Assembly (NCBI GenBank): GCA_025061935.1 | Contig: JANWZY010000015.1 | Location: 1-19,480 of the forward strand | Length of the DNA stretch: 19,480 nucleotides | DNA from: Verrucomicrobiia bacterium | Lineage (GTDB): Bacteria; Verrucomicrobiota; Verrucomicrobiia; Limisphaerales; DTLC01 | Reading direction: 5' to 3' | Shown here: positions 7,055 through 14,957 of the stretch, piece after piece | Layout: every line of letters begins with the position of its first letter | Numbering within the stretch: the first letter of the stretch is position 1 | Translations under genes and position numbers: made by a program | Notes under the pieces: generated by a model | The model's database searches: none | What the model saw: only the letters and a program-made list of their open reading frames with translations | What the model was told of the DNA's origin: nothing

Positions 7055-8158
7055 ATGCTCAAGGCCGGCATTGTTGGACTGCCCAATGTGGGCAAGTCCA
7101 CGCTTTTCAACGCGCTTATCCGCGCGCACAAGGCGCCGACGGAGAACTATCCGTTTTGCACGATCGAGCCGAATGTGGGGGTGGTAACCGTGCCCGAGCC
7201 GCGTCTGGAGCAAATTGCGCGGGTCGCGCGGGTGAGCAGGCTCGTTCCCGCCGCAATTGAATTTGTTGACATAGCCGGGTTGGTCAAAGGCGCGTCGCGC
7301 GGCGAGGGTCTCGGGAACAAGTTCCTGAGTCATATCCGCGAAGTTGATGCAATTGTGCATGTGGTCCGCTGTTTCGACGACCCGGATGTGGTGCATTTGC
7401 CAGGCGCAATTGATCCTGTTCGCGACATCGAAATTGTAACTACGGAGCTGATTCTTGCGGATCTGGAGGCGATCCGGCGCCGGCGCGAAAAGATAGGCAA
7501 GGAGATCAGAAGCGGCGACAAACACGCCGTTGCTGAAGCGCATGTGTTGGACAAGCTGGAGGCACACCTGAGCGGTGGTAAGCCTGCCAATACCGCCGCG
7601 CTCGCCAAAGAGGAGCGCCTGCTACTGGTCAATTGTCCGTTGCTGACGGACAAGCCCATCATCTTTGCTGCGAACGTGAAGGAGTCCGATCTCGCCACAG
7701 CCGATTCGAACGGTTTTGTCAACGCGGTACGCGCTTACGCCCGGGCGCATCATGCGTGCGAGACGGTTGTCGTTTGCGCTAAGCTCGAGAGCGATCTTGC
7801 GGACCTGTCACCCGAGGAAGCTGCGCAATACCTGGCCGAGCTTGGCGTCAGGGAGTCAGGAGTCGCAGCGCTGATCCGGCGCACTTACGAGCTGCTCGGC
7901 GTGCGCACGTTTTTTACATTCAACGAGACCGAGGTGCGCGCGTGGACGGTGCCCGCCGGCACGACAGCGGTGAAAGCTGCGGGGCGGATCCATTCGGATT
8001 TCGAGCGGGGGTTCATCAAGGCCGAGCGAATTCACTGGAAAGACCTTGTCGAGGCCGGGTCGGTAGCGCAAGCGCGTGCCGCGGGGCACTACTCTCACGA
8101 AGGGCGCGATTACGAGGTGCGCGACGGGGATGTGCTCCTGTTCAAGTTCAATGTATGA
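7055..8158 (+). CDS. ychF: YchF/OLA1-family P-loop ATPase
   Basis: A 367-residue cytosolic Obg-related NTPase that associates with ribosomes and, unusually for the family, prefers ATP to GTP. It is linked to translation and redox or stress responses. The P-loop GLPNVGKST (residues 8-16) opens the G domain. FVDIAGLVKGASRGEGLGNKFL is the G3/switch II region. FAANVKESDL supplies the N-x-x-E motif that replaces N-K-x-D and explains the ATP preference. A helical hairpin insertion (charged RRRREKIGKEI region) and a C-terminal TGS domain (FTFNETEVRAWTV, ending DYEVRDGDVLLFKFNV) complete the protein. Length is typical. No clear ribosome binding site precedes the ATG. The 172 bp before it hold the photolyase hairpins and presumably its promoter. 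Confidence 0.96.
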   Translation: MLKAGIVGLPNVGKSTLFNALIRAHKAPTENYPFCTIEPNVGVVTVPEPRLEQIARVARVSRLVPAAIEFVDIAGLVKGASRGEGLGNKFLSHIREVDAIVHVVRCFDDPDVVHLPGAIDPVRDIEIVTTELILADLEAIRRRREKIGKEIRSGDKHAVAEAHVLDKLEAHLSGGKPANTAALAKEERLLLVNCPLLTDKPIIFAANVKESDLATADSNGFVNAVRAYARAHHACETVVVCAKLESDLADLSPEEAAQYLAELGVRESGVAALIRRTYELLGVRTFFTFNETEVRAWTVPAGTTAVKAAGRIHSDFERGFIKAERIHWKDLVEAGSVAQARAAGHYSHEGRDYEVRDGDVLLFKFNV

Positions 8159-8214
8159 AAGGCGCGGCCTTCGCCGGCAGCATTGCCACCGTTGCAGATT
8201 GAATGGGGCGGGCG

Positions 8215-8242
8215 CGCGCACGCGACTTTTGCGCCGTGCGCG
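8215..8242. terminator. Hairpin between the convergent ychF and phosphodiesterase genes
   Basis: CGCGCACG at 8215-8222 pairs with CGTGCGCG at 8235-8242 around a 12-base loop containing four Ts. It lies in the 104-bp gap between two genes that converge, where a bidirectional terminator is expected. No T-run follows, so the call is tentative. Confidence 0.35.
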
Positions 8243-8262
8243 GGCGCGTGTCCCTGCCTCTG

Positions 8263-8754
8263 CTACGAGGGCGGGATGTGCATGCCTGGGTCGAGGCTGA
8301 AGAACTCGGTGCGCAGACTCGGCCCGTTACAGTGCAGTATAGCGACGGTTCGCATGTAGCCGGGCTTGGGCGGTCCGGCGTAACCCGGGTTCAAAAACAG
8401 CACGTCGCCGATCCGCTCGCAGAACTCACCGTGCGTGTGGCCGAACACCACGGCACAGGGCTGGAGTTGCTGAATGAGCTGCTTTAGGTGCTCGGAAAGC
8501 GCGTTCGGTCTCACGATGTGCTGGATAATAAACTTGTGTTGGCCCAGTTCCACTATCTCGGTTTCTTTCAGGCCGCATCCAGGGTTGTCCATGTTCCCGC
8601 GGACCGCAATCACGGGCGCAATGCGCGCAAGTGCGCTCAATACCGAGTTCCCGCCCACGTCGCCAGCGTGGAAGATTTGGTTAACTCCGGCGAACAATCG
8701 TTCGAGCGCGGGGTCCATGTGCCCGTGTGTGTCAGATATGACGCCGATTTTCAC
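8263..8754 (-). CDS. YfcE/MJ0936-family metallophosphodiesterase
   Basis: A 163-residue calcineurin-like metallophosphoesterase of the small cytosolic YfcE type, which hydrolyses phosphodiesters with Mn2+ or similar metals; the physiological substrate is unknown. Metal ligands are visible: D8 and H10 in ISDTHGH, D32 in HAGDVGG, N54 in VRGNMDN, H79 in QHIV, and H106 and H108 in FGHTHGE. The usual HG pair near residue 79 is here HI, a small departure. The start is a GTG at 8754 that gives the normal family N-terminus (KIGVISDTHG); no clear ribosome binding site is seen. The gene is followed by a hairpin and lies 95 bp downstream of the DUF6580 gene on the same strand, so the two may be co-transcribed. 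Confidence 0.92.
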   Translation of the reverse strand: MKIGVISDTHGHMDPALERLFAGVNQIFHAGDVGGNSVLSALARIAPVIAVRGNMDNPGCGLKETEIVELGQHKFIIQHIVRPNALSEHLKQLIQQLQPCAVVFGHTHGEFCERIGDVLFLNPGYAGPPKPGYMRTVAILHCNGPSLRTEFFSLDPGMHIPPS

Positions 8755-8849
8755 AGGTTTAGTCAGGGCGCTGCAGCGGCTTTCGAGTGCGGTGATCTTT
8801 GTTTTGTGCCGAGGACGTGGGTTGGGTCTCCACCGGGGACTGCGCGCGC

Positions 8850-9530
8850 TTAGGCATTCGGTTCCTCGGCCGGGTGCTCGGCCTCCGGCGTGTCTTCGGC
8901 TGCGGCCGGTTCCTTGTCTTCAGCCGCCTCGAACGATTCGACAAGCTTCGCTGCGCCGACGAACAGGCCAGTGAACAGCCCGCCGCTGGCGATTGTGTTG
9001 CGGAAGAATTCCCACGCAGGCGGGTAATTTGGCAGGCCGATGGTTAGTGCCTGGATTAGCCCTGAGAGCGTTTTTGGATAACCCGGGTCCACGAGCCAAG
9101 AGATGAAGTTTGTCACGATGTAGAACAGCACTGCGCCGAGCAATCCGCCTCCGAGCAGCTTCAGCCACGAATGGCGCGGCGAAAACAGTCTGCCGAGCCC
9201 GATCAGCCCGGCGAAAGTGGCCGTCTTGAGCATCATCCGCGCGTCAAATATTGCGGCGTCGTACCAGAACACGTTCAGCAACGCATCGGTAGCAACCATA
9301 GCGCCCAGCGGCAGGTACCAAGCCATTGCGCCGGGCAGATACACACCCGCGCAAAACGCCAGGGCGTATGCCGCGCTGAAGTTTGGGGGCATCAGCCCGG
9401 GTACGCGCGACAACGCAAATACTGCCACGAGCAAAAGCGCAAAAATCCAGTTGCGTCTCACGCAGTGCAGCATATGTGCGCAGTGGAAAATGACAAGCCT
9501 CTGACTGCGTGGCGCGGTTGGTTGGGGCAT
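8850..9530 (-). CDS. DUF6580-type multi-spanning membrane protein, putative transporter
   Basis: A 226-residue inner-membrane protein without an assigned function. Hydrophobic segments lie at about residues 28-44, 52-70, 72-88, 103-116, 124-146 and 178-195. The blocks ALSRVPGLMPPNFSAAYALA, GAMVATDALLN and SGGLFTGLFVGA match what I recall as DUF6580, a family resembling the substrate-binding (S) components of ECF vitamin transporters. The C-terminal 30 residues form a soluble Ala-Glu-Pro tail (AAEDKEPAAAEDTPEAEHPA). I chose the ATG at 9530 because AAAGG lies about 10 bases upstream. A longer frame to 9656 would add 42 unlikely residues, and an ATG at residue 20 is an alternative. Transport role is inferred from family likeness only. 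Confidence 0.75.
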   Translation of the reverse strand: MPQPTAPRSQRLVIFHCAHMLHCVRRNWIFALLLVAVFALSRVPGLMPPNFSAAYALAFCAGVYLPGAMAWYLPLGAMVATDALLNVFWYDAAIFDARMMLKTATFAGLIGLGRLFSPRHSWLKLLGGGLLGAVLFYIVTNFISWLVDPGYPKTLSGLIQALTIGLPNYPPAWEFFRNTIASGGLFTGLFVGAAKLVESFEAAEDKEPAAAEDTPEAEHPAEEPNA

Positions 9531-9655
9531 TGTCAACCGACCTTTCGTCCGGTTCGGGAAGGAACGGCCCGTTAGATCGGGGCCGCGCACCGAGCGCATT
9601 TTGCTGTTCAAACTGATGCTTCGCGCCGTAATAATGGCGCAAAAACATAACGGCA

Positions 9656-11833
9656 ATGGGCAGTATGGAACGGTCGCGTGAAAAAGCTCTAACTCGCCTG
9701 GCGCAGTTCGCTTTCAGAACAGTCTTCTGTTCTCTTGCTGCGATTACCTGTGGCGAGCTTGTAGGTTCGGTCACACTGGCGCAGGAGCCCGGTTGGATTA
9801 TACTGCATTCTGAAGAACTGGCCCCGCTGGGTAAAGGCAAGCTACAGCGTGCGCTCAAGATTGACGGCTTATTCGTTGAGACGAAATCAGGCCGCGAGCT
9901 GCTGCCGCTCCGATGCGAGGTCCAGCCCGAGAAAAGCCAGTTACCGGTCACAGTTATCAGGACACGCGAGGCGAAGGCGACCCTGCCCAGCGGTCGCGTG
10001 GTTACGTTGAGGGTCGAGCCACGGGGGTTGACCTGCTTCGATATCAGTTTAAGGGCCGAACCGGCTAGTGACGTGCTCAAGTGGGGTGTGGCCATCGAGG
10101 CCGGGCCGGATGAGTACTTCACCGGATTGATGGAGCGCGTCGTGGATGGGCCGCAGCAGGCGTCTTGGGCGCCGGGCATCACTGCGGCAATGAACTTGCG
10201 CGGGCAGACCGTCGAGATGATTCTCAAGCCGACGACGTCCGTTTACGCGCCGTTTTTCATTTCCTCGCGCGGGTACGGCATGTTCGTAAAGGGCACCTGG
10301 CCCGGGTTTTACGATTTCTGCGTGTCGGACCCGAGCCGTGTGAAGGTCGAGTTCGAAGGCCCGAGTTTCGAGTTCAGAATTTACACGGCACGAGACCCGG
10401 CCGACATCGTCTGCGCACACGCGCTCGATGCCGGCCCGCCAGTCTTGCCGCCGAAATGGATATACCGCCCCTGGCGCTGGCGCGACGAGCATACGCACAG
10501 GACCAACTATTACGACGGCACGCCTGTGACCGGGCCGTTCAATTCCGAGTTCATGGAAGACATCCTCATGATGCGCGCGTTTGGCATCCCTTGCGGCGTG
10601 TACTGGATCGACAGGCCGTGGGGCCCGGGCCGGCTCGGCTACGACGATTTCGAGATAGACACGAACCGGCTGCCGAACTTTGCCGAATCCATCGAATGGC
10701 TCGAGGAACAGGGCACGCGGATGGTGCTTTGGATCGGCCCGTTTTTCCAAGGACAGATGGAGACCAATGCGCTGGCGCGCGGGTACAACTTGCCCGGGCA
10801 ACGGCCGCAACGGAACAATTATCCCTTGGTAGATTTCACGCATCCTGAAGCTAAACGGTATTGGCAAGATGGCGTGGCCAAACTGCTCAAGCTGGGCGTA
10901 GCAGGGTTCAAACTCGACCGGGGCGAGGAAGGCATTCCTGACGGTGGACCGTTCAACGTATATGATGGCCGCTCGTTGCGCGAGAATCGGAACGCGTACC
11001 CGGTGCTGTATTTGCAGGCCGCATACGAGATAGCGAAGCAGTACCGCGGAGACGATTTTGTTTGCATGCCGCGCGCAGCATACACGGGCAGTAGCAGATA
11101 TGGCGTGTTCTGGGGCGGTGACATTGGTGGGACACAGGAAGGTTTGCGCGCTTCGATTATCGCGGTGCAGCGCGCAGCTGTGATGGGTTACCCGAACTGG
11201 GGTTCGGACACCTGTGGCTATAATCAACAGTTGCTCGAGCAGGAGGTGTGCGCGCGCTGGCTCGCGTTCAGTTGTTTCACGCCGATCATGGAGGTCGGGC
11301 CTACCCGCAACGTCGCGTTCTGGAACCTCCCGCGTGAGCCGAGTTACGACACGAACCTAATTGCGATTTGGCGCTTGTATGCGCGGTTGCACGACCGACT
11401 GGCGGACTACAGCTACCGGCATGCTGTCGTGGCTCGCAACACTGGCATGCCCATCGTGCGCCCACTTTTCCTGGTAGACCCGAAAGCGCCCGAAGCGTGG
11501 TCGAACTGGTGGACCTACATGTACGGCAGCGACTTGGTAGTCTCCCCGATCTGGGAAAAGAACAAGCGCACGCAGGAAGTTTACCTACCCAGTGGCACGA
11601 AGTGGAGGGATGCATGGAACCCAGATAGGGTGTATCGAGGCGGGCAAACAATCACAGTGCGCGCAGAGCTGCATCAAATTCCGCTTTTCATTCGTGATGG
11701 CGCACAGTTGGATCTGGGCGACCTGAACAAGGAATGGGAAGAATCGTTCGCGATCGCGAAGCAGCGCCCGGACCTAGCTCGACTTGATGCTGAAGTCCGC
11801 GCATGGTTTCAAAGCCGGTTCGGCCAAAAGTAG
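9656..11833 (+). CDS. Secreted glycoside hydrolase family 31 enzyme (alpha-glycosidase or alpha-xylosidase type)
   Basis: A 725-residue retaining alpha-glycosidase, probably periplasmic or extracellular. A basic N-terminus and hydrophobic stretch (residues 15-42) ending SVTLAQ read as a signal peptide. An N-terminal beta-sandwich (about 45-265) precedes the catalytic barrel. GVYWIDRPWGPG (314-325) and MVLWIGPFF lead to the nucleophile D421 in GFKLDRGEE and the acid/base D489 in WGGDIGG; the 68-residue spacing suits GH31. GSDTCGY and PIVRPLFL follow, and a beta-domain ends the protein. The substrate (glucoside, xyloside or other) cannot be decided by eye. The start is the ATG at 9656; one nine bases downstream is equally possible, and neither has a good ribosome binding site. 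The esterase gene follows after 12 bp, so a shared plant-polysaccharide role is likely. Confidence 0.92.
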   Translation: MGSMERSREKALTRLAQFAFRTVFCSLAAITCGELVGSVTLAQEPGWIILHSEELAPLGKGKLQRALKIDGLFVETKSGRELLPLRCEVQPEKSQLPVTVIRTREAKATLPSGRVVTLRVEPRGLTCFDISLRAEPASDVLKWGVAIEAGPDEYFTGLMERVVDGPQQASWAPGITAAMNLRGQTVEMILKPTTSVYAPFFISSRGYGMFVKGTWPGFYDFCVSDPSRVKVEFEGPSFEFRIYTARDPADIVCAHALDAGPPVLPPKWIYRPWRWRDEHTHRTNYYDGTPVTGPFNSEFMEDILMMRAFGIPCGVYWIDRPWGPGRLGYDDFEIDTNRLPNFAESIEWLEEQGTRMVLWIGPFFQGQMETNALARGYNLPGQRPQRNNYPLVDFTHPEAKRYWQDGVAKLLKLGVAGFKLDRGEEGIPDGGPFNVYDGRSLRENRNAYPVLYLQAAYEIAKQYRGDDFVCMPRAAYTGSSRYGVFWGGDIGGTQEGLRASIIAVQRAAVMGYPNWGSDTCGYNQQLLEQEVCARWLAFSCFTPIMEVGPTRNVAFWNLPREPSYDTNLIAIWRLYARLHDRLADYSYRHAVVARNTGMPIVRPLFLVDPKAPEAWSNWWTYMYGSDLVVSPIWEKNKRTQEVYLPSGTKWRDAWNPDRVYRGGQTITVRAELHQIPLFIRDGAQLDLGDLNKEWEESFAIAKQRPDLARLDAEVRAWFQSRFGQK

Positions 11834-11845
11834 GCTCGGATCCCC

Positions 11846-12739
11846 ATGCACAACCCTGGCCGAAGTGGACAAGCCGTTTTGAGAGGCGCATGCGCATGCG
11901 CAATAATGTTGGCCATGATTTGTGCCCGCGCCCAGTCCGATCCTGCAACGGCGCCGGCGAACCAGCTTGCGCCACACGTAGCGCCTGACTCATCGGATAC
12001 CAATCGCACTGTGCCAGTACTGTTTTTGATCGGCGACTCGACCGTCCACAACGACGACCCCGAATTCAAAGGTTGGGGCGATGTCATCGCAGCATTTTTC
12101 GACACCAACAAAATCTTGGTCAGGAACCATGCGCGCCCGGGCCGCAGCAGCCGCACGTTCCAAACGCAGGGTTGGTGGAGCAACTTGCTGACCGCAGCCC
12201 GACCAGGTGATTTCGTGATCATCCAGTTCGGACATAACGATTCCAGTCCGCTTGACGATACCAACCGCGCCCGCGGCACGTTGCCAGGGGTGGGCGAGGA
12301 ATCGAAAGAAGTTTACAATCCGCTCATGAAGAAACCCGAAGTGGTTCGAACCTACGGCTGGTACATCCGCAAATACATTGCGGACGCGCGCGCGAAAGGT
12401 ATGACACCGATTGTGTGTTCGCCCGTGCCGCGTGTGCCGAAGCAGCCAATTGGATCTGACATATCCGAAACCAATAGCTATGCCGACTGGGCGCGGCAAG
12501 TCGCACAGCAAGAAAACGCGCCGTTCATAGACCTGCACCGGCTTGTTCTTCAGCAGTACGCGGGGCTGACCCCCGAGCAAATCAAGGCAAAGTACTTCAC
12601 CCCGCGGGACAACACCCACACAAGCGCAGCAGGCGCCCAGCTCAATGCGGCCTGCGTTGTCAAGGCCTTGCAGCAACTTGAGGAGTGCGGGCTCCGGCAT
12701 TTTCTACGGGCAAACCTGGACATTGCGGACGCACCCTGA
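11846..12739 (+). CDS. Secreted SGNH/GDSL esterase, rhamnogalacturonan acetylesterase-like (CE12)
   Basis: A 297-residue exported esterase predicted to remove acetyl groups from pectic rhamnogalacturonan or a similar acetylated sugar. An N-terminal segment with an Ala-rich hydrophobic core (residues 10-30, ending ICARAQ) reads as a signal peptide. The catalytic blocks follow in SGNH order: IGDSTVHND with S65, then the glycine-containing block NHARPGRSSRTF, then FGHND with N131, then DNTHTS with D255 and H258. Insertion segments such as YGWYIRKYIADARAKG are typical of CE12 proteins. The ATG lies 12 bp after the GH31 stop codon, without a good ribosome binding site, so translation is probably coupled within one mRNA. 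The exact substrate is inferred from the family. Confidence 0.9.
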   Translation: MHNPGRSGQAVLRGACACAIMLAMICARAQSDPATAPANQLAPHVAPDSSDTNRTVPVLFLIGDSTVHNDDPEFKGWGDVIAAFFDTNKILVRNHARPGRSSRTFQTQGWWSNLLTAARPGDFVIIQFGHNDSSPLDDTNRARGTLPGVGEESKEVYNPLMKKPEVVRTYGWYIRKYIADARAKGMTPIVCSPVPRVPKQPIGSDISETNSYADWARQVAQQENAPFIDLHRLVLQQYAGLTPEQIKAKYFTPRDNTHTSAAGAQLNAACVVKALQQLEECGLRHFLRANLDIADAP

Positions 12740-13042
12740 CGATAATTTGCCGCGCCGTGTGACAAATCTGCCCGCTCTCAACCTGTGCCGGATTTGTGTC
12801 AGCGTGAGTCCATGCGGGGCAGGCCCATAAGTCCTGCGTGCTTTTCACATGTGTTGGCAAACATCTGTAAATTCGCCGAGGTTGCGGCGGTCGTCGCTTG
12901 CGCGCGCAGTCGAATTGTGGGTTGCGTGTACACGGTTTTGCAGTGCCGGTGCAGCGCGCGCTTTGGCGCGACCGCGAATTATAGTTAAGCCGGGAACGAA
13001 CTCGGGCGTGTGGGGTGGGATCTGGGTTCGAACCTCGCCGGC
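12740..13042. other. Gap between convergent esterase and methyltransferase genes
   Basis: About 300 bp without a supportable gene. It contains a small stem (CGCGC-TTTG-GCGCG at 12957-12970) followed by an AT-rich patch (GAATTATAGTTAA), and a 10-bp palindrome GGTTCGAACC at 13025-13034. I see no intrinsic terminator with a proper T-run, although one would be expected between converging genes. Confidence 0.45.
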
Positions 13043-13961
13043 TCAACTCAGCCGTTGGCGCGCGGGCTGGACCTCGTAAAGAGCGTGGTCTTCGTGCAAT
13101 ACGGAAGGTTGTTCGTGCGCGGTTCTCTCGAAGACAAGCTCGGCACGCGCAAACAGATCGGACGCCTCGGCCTTAAGATACCGCGCTGCGATTCGGCAGT
13201 ACTCCGGGTCAATTTCTACGCCGATGCTGTTCCTGCCGGTGCACATGGCCGCGATCATGGTCGTGCCCGTGCCACAGAACGGATCGGGCACGATATCGCC
13301 CACGAATGGGAACATGCGCACCAGGCGCGTGGCCAATTCGAGCGGGAACGGCGCAGGATGGTGCTTCGTGGACGCACCCGGGAATGGTCCAGATTTGCCG
13401 GAACCACGTGTCGAACTCGGCCTTCGAGATGGCGCTCGCTTTGCGCTGCGCTTCGGTCGGGTTACGGTACCCGCCAGGCTTGCGCTGCATCAATATGAAC
13501 TCGATGTCGCTTTTGATGATCGCGTTCGGCTCGTAGGGCTTGCCGAGGAATTTTGACCCGTTCTGAACCTCGTAAGATGCATTGGCGATTTTGGGCCAGA
13601 TGATTGGGTTCAGGTTGTCTAATCCGATGCGCCTGCACGTCACGCAGATGTCCGCGTGCAAGAGGAACACAAGGTGTCGCCTAAACTCGCGCCTCGCCAC
13701 GCACACATCTCCCACCACACAAACCAACCTGCTGCCGGGCACGAGCACGCGGTAAACGTGCCGCCACTCCTTTTCTAGCTCGGCCAGGAACGTCTCGTAG
13801 TCCGCAATGTGCCCCAATTGGTTAGGGTTCTCGTTGTAACGCTTCAGGTTCCAGTACGGCGGGGACGTGACCACAAGATACACCGATTCGTCCGGAAGGA
13901 AGGACAGGTCGCGCGCGTCCCCGTTGATCAACCGGTGGGTGGTTTGCCAGTTCTGGTTCAT
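13043..13961 (-). pseudogene. DNA methyltransferase of a type II R-M system, one-base frameshift
   Basis: The intact protein would have 305 residues and methylate the site cut by the neighbouring endonuclease. It starts at the ATG at 13961. TSPPYW (32-37) is the catalytic motif IV. DPFCGTGTT (226-234) is the SAM-binding motif I, so motif IV precedes motif I as in beta-class amino-methyltransferases. TSPPY often marks N4-cytosine enzymes but does not prove the base. The frame breaks after WTIPG (residue 195). One extra base in CCCGGG (13377-13382) moves the ribosome into a frame that stops at 13209 after 250 residues, losing motif I. Removing that base restores ASTKHHPAPFPLELA and the rest. 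The 919-bp length (one more than a multiple of three) agrees. It could be real decay or a consensus error. Confidence 0.9.
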
Positions 13962-14719
13962 GCGAAACTTGCTAGATGTGCAAGCAGACGTTTTGCGAAT
14001 TGTTCGACCGAGAGATCGGGTGCAGGAGTGCAGTAAATCCCTTTTGCGCCCGTGGCGCTTGCAGAGGTGATGAACGCCGAGGCTGTGTAGTGTCGCTCGA
14101 GTACGGGCTTGCGTCAAAACAGCTCGTAACGCCTGACGTATGACGCGCCGACAAATTCAGGAAAGACCCGGAAATGCGGCTCCTGAACCGCTCCAGGCCG
14201 GTTGGATGCCGGGCAGTCCTCAAGCATGAAGAAGTACGCGAGGAATGGGGGCGGGCTATCCCGAAATGCTTGTTCCCGGAACGCGGTCCAGAGGTCGGCC
14301 GCGCTGCCGATGGCTTCTTCGACGCGGTTGTTGAAATTGTTTCCTAATGAAGGCCCAACTTGCGATTTGGCCTCGATTGCAGCAATAAGCTGCTTTTCTT
14401 TGACAACCAGCATGTCCCTTTCTTTGGTCGGACGGAAATAACCTGGGAGTTCGACGGCTTTCTTCCGAGACACTCGCTGTGGCGGTAGCCCTGCCGCGAC
14501 GACGAGACTGGTGAACAGCTCGATAAACCCGTGCATTTGGGCACCACCAGTGACAGCGCCGCGCAGGCCGTGGTCGGCCCGACCCGATGCTTGCTGTTTT
14601 TCGCGTTGCGCGGCGCGTGTGCGCCAATATTGTGCGACGGCCTGGGCAATGCCATCCGCCATGAGTTTCGTGATCTTGTCCACCGTTAATGGCAGCTTTT
14701 TCCCAGGCAACCTTTTCAT
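13958..14719 (-). pseudogene. PaeR7I/XhoI-type type II restriction endonuclease with in-frame TGA
   Basis: The full frame from the ATG at 14719 spans 253 amino-acid codons plus one internal TGA, close to the length I recall for PaeR7I (about 246 residues, cutting CTCGAG). Diagnostic blocks are RGAVTGGAQMHGF (53-65), FRPTKERDMLVV (95-106), AAIEAKSQVGPSLGNNFNNR (113-132), SAADLWTAFRE, MLEDCPAS and EPHFRVFPEFVGASY. D102, E116 and K118 form the PD-(D/E)xK nuclease centre. The TGA at 14114-14116 truncates the protein at 201 residues. Beyond it, 51 codons of family-like sequence (LERHYTASAF, DLSVEQFAKRLLAHLASF) run to a TGA that overlaps the methyltransferase ATG as ATGA. The truncated enzyme keeps its catalytic residues but loses its C-terminal part, so activity is doubtful. 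Confidence 0.9.
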
Positions 14720-14816
14720 TTGTTCAAGTTATGCGTCGGCGATGCCACGTGGCACCCGCGCTCGCAGTTGCTTGGCATGGCGCTGGGCATAATTCCAAAC
14801 AATGCACGGTGGCTTT

Positions 14817-14852
14817 TCACAAGCTGTATTGTTCGCCTTTCAAATCTTGTGA
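14817..14852. promoter_or_regulatory. Inverted repeat between the divergent endonuclease and nuoA genes
   Basis: TCACAAG at 14817-14823 and CTTGTGA at 14846-14852 are perfect 7-bp inverted repeats with 22 bases between them. They lie in the 238-bp gap that must hold the leftward endonuclease promoter and the rightward nuo promoter. This fits an operator or a chance hairpin. No regulator gene is nearby. Confidence 0.25.
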
Positions 14853-14957
14853 GTTGGCGCGGGCGTGGGCAACCGGTTTTCGGGGCACTGGTGTCACCTT
14901 GCGTTCTGGCCTGAGGCAAGTAATGTTGGTAACAATTTCGAGGCCACGTAGGAGTCC

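Noticed and set aside
13020..13050. tRNA-like TTCGAAC (T-loop) sequence next to the methyltransferase stop, perhaps a tRNA fragment used as an attachment site
   Set aside because: The T-stem would have one mismatch and two wobbles. No matching acceptor arm lies at the right distance, and the minus strand fails as well. It is more simply the palindrome GGTTCGAACC.
14114..14116. TGA read as selenocysteine or under an alternative genetic code
   Set aside because: Other genes in the window (nuoB, nuoH, nuoI, nuoJ) end with TGA, and restriction enzymes are not known selenoproteins. A nonsense mutation or base error is simpler.
13209..14117. 302-codon minus-strand open frame as a natural long methyltransferase start
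   Set aside because: The first 52 codons are the endonuclease C-terminal region read in another frame. The last 55 codons are frameshift nonsense. The real start is the ATG at 13961.
13972..14223. 83-codon minus-strand open frame spanning the TGA lesion
   Set aside because: It is a shadow in a third frame. Only the frame with the TGA gives family-like sequence on both sides.
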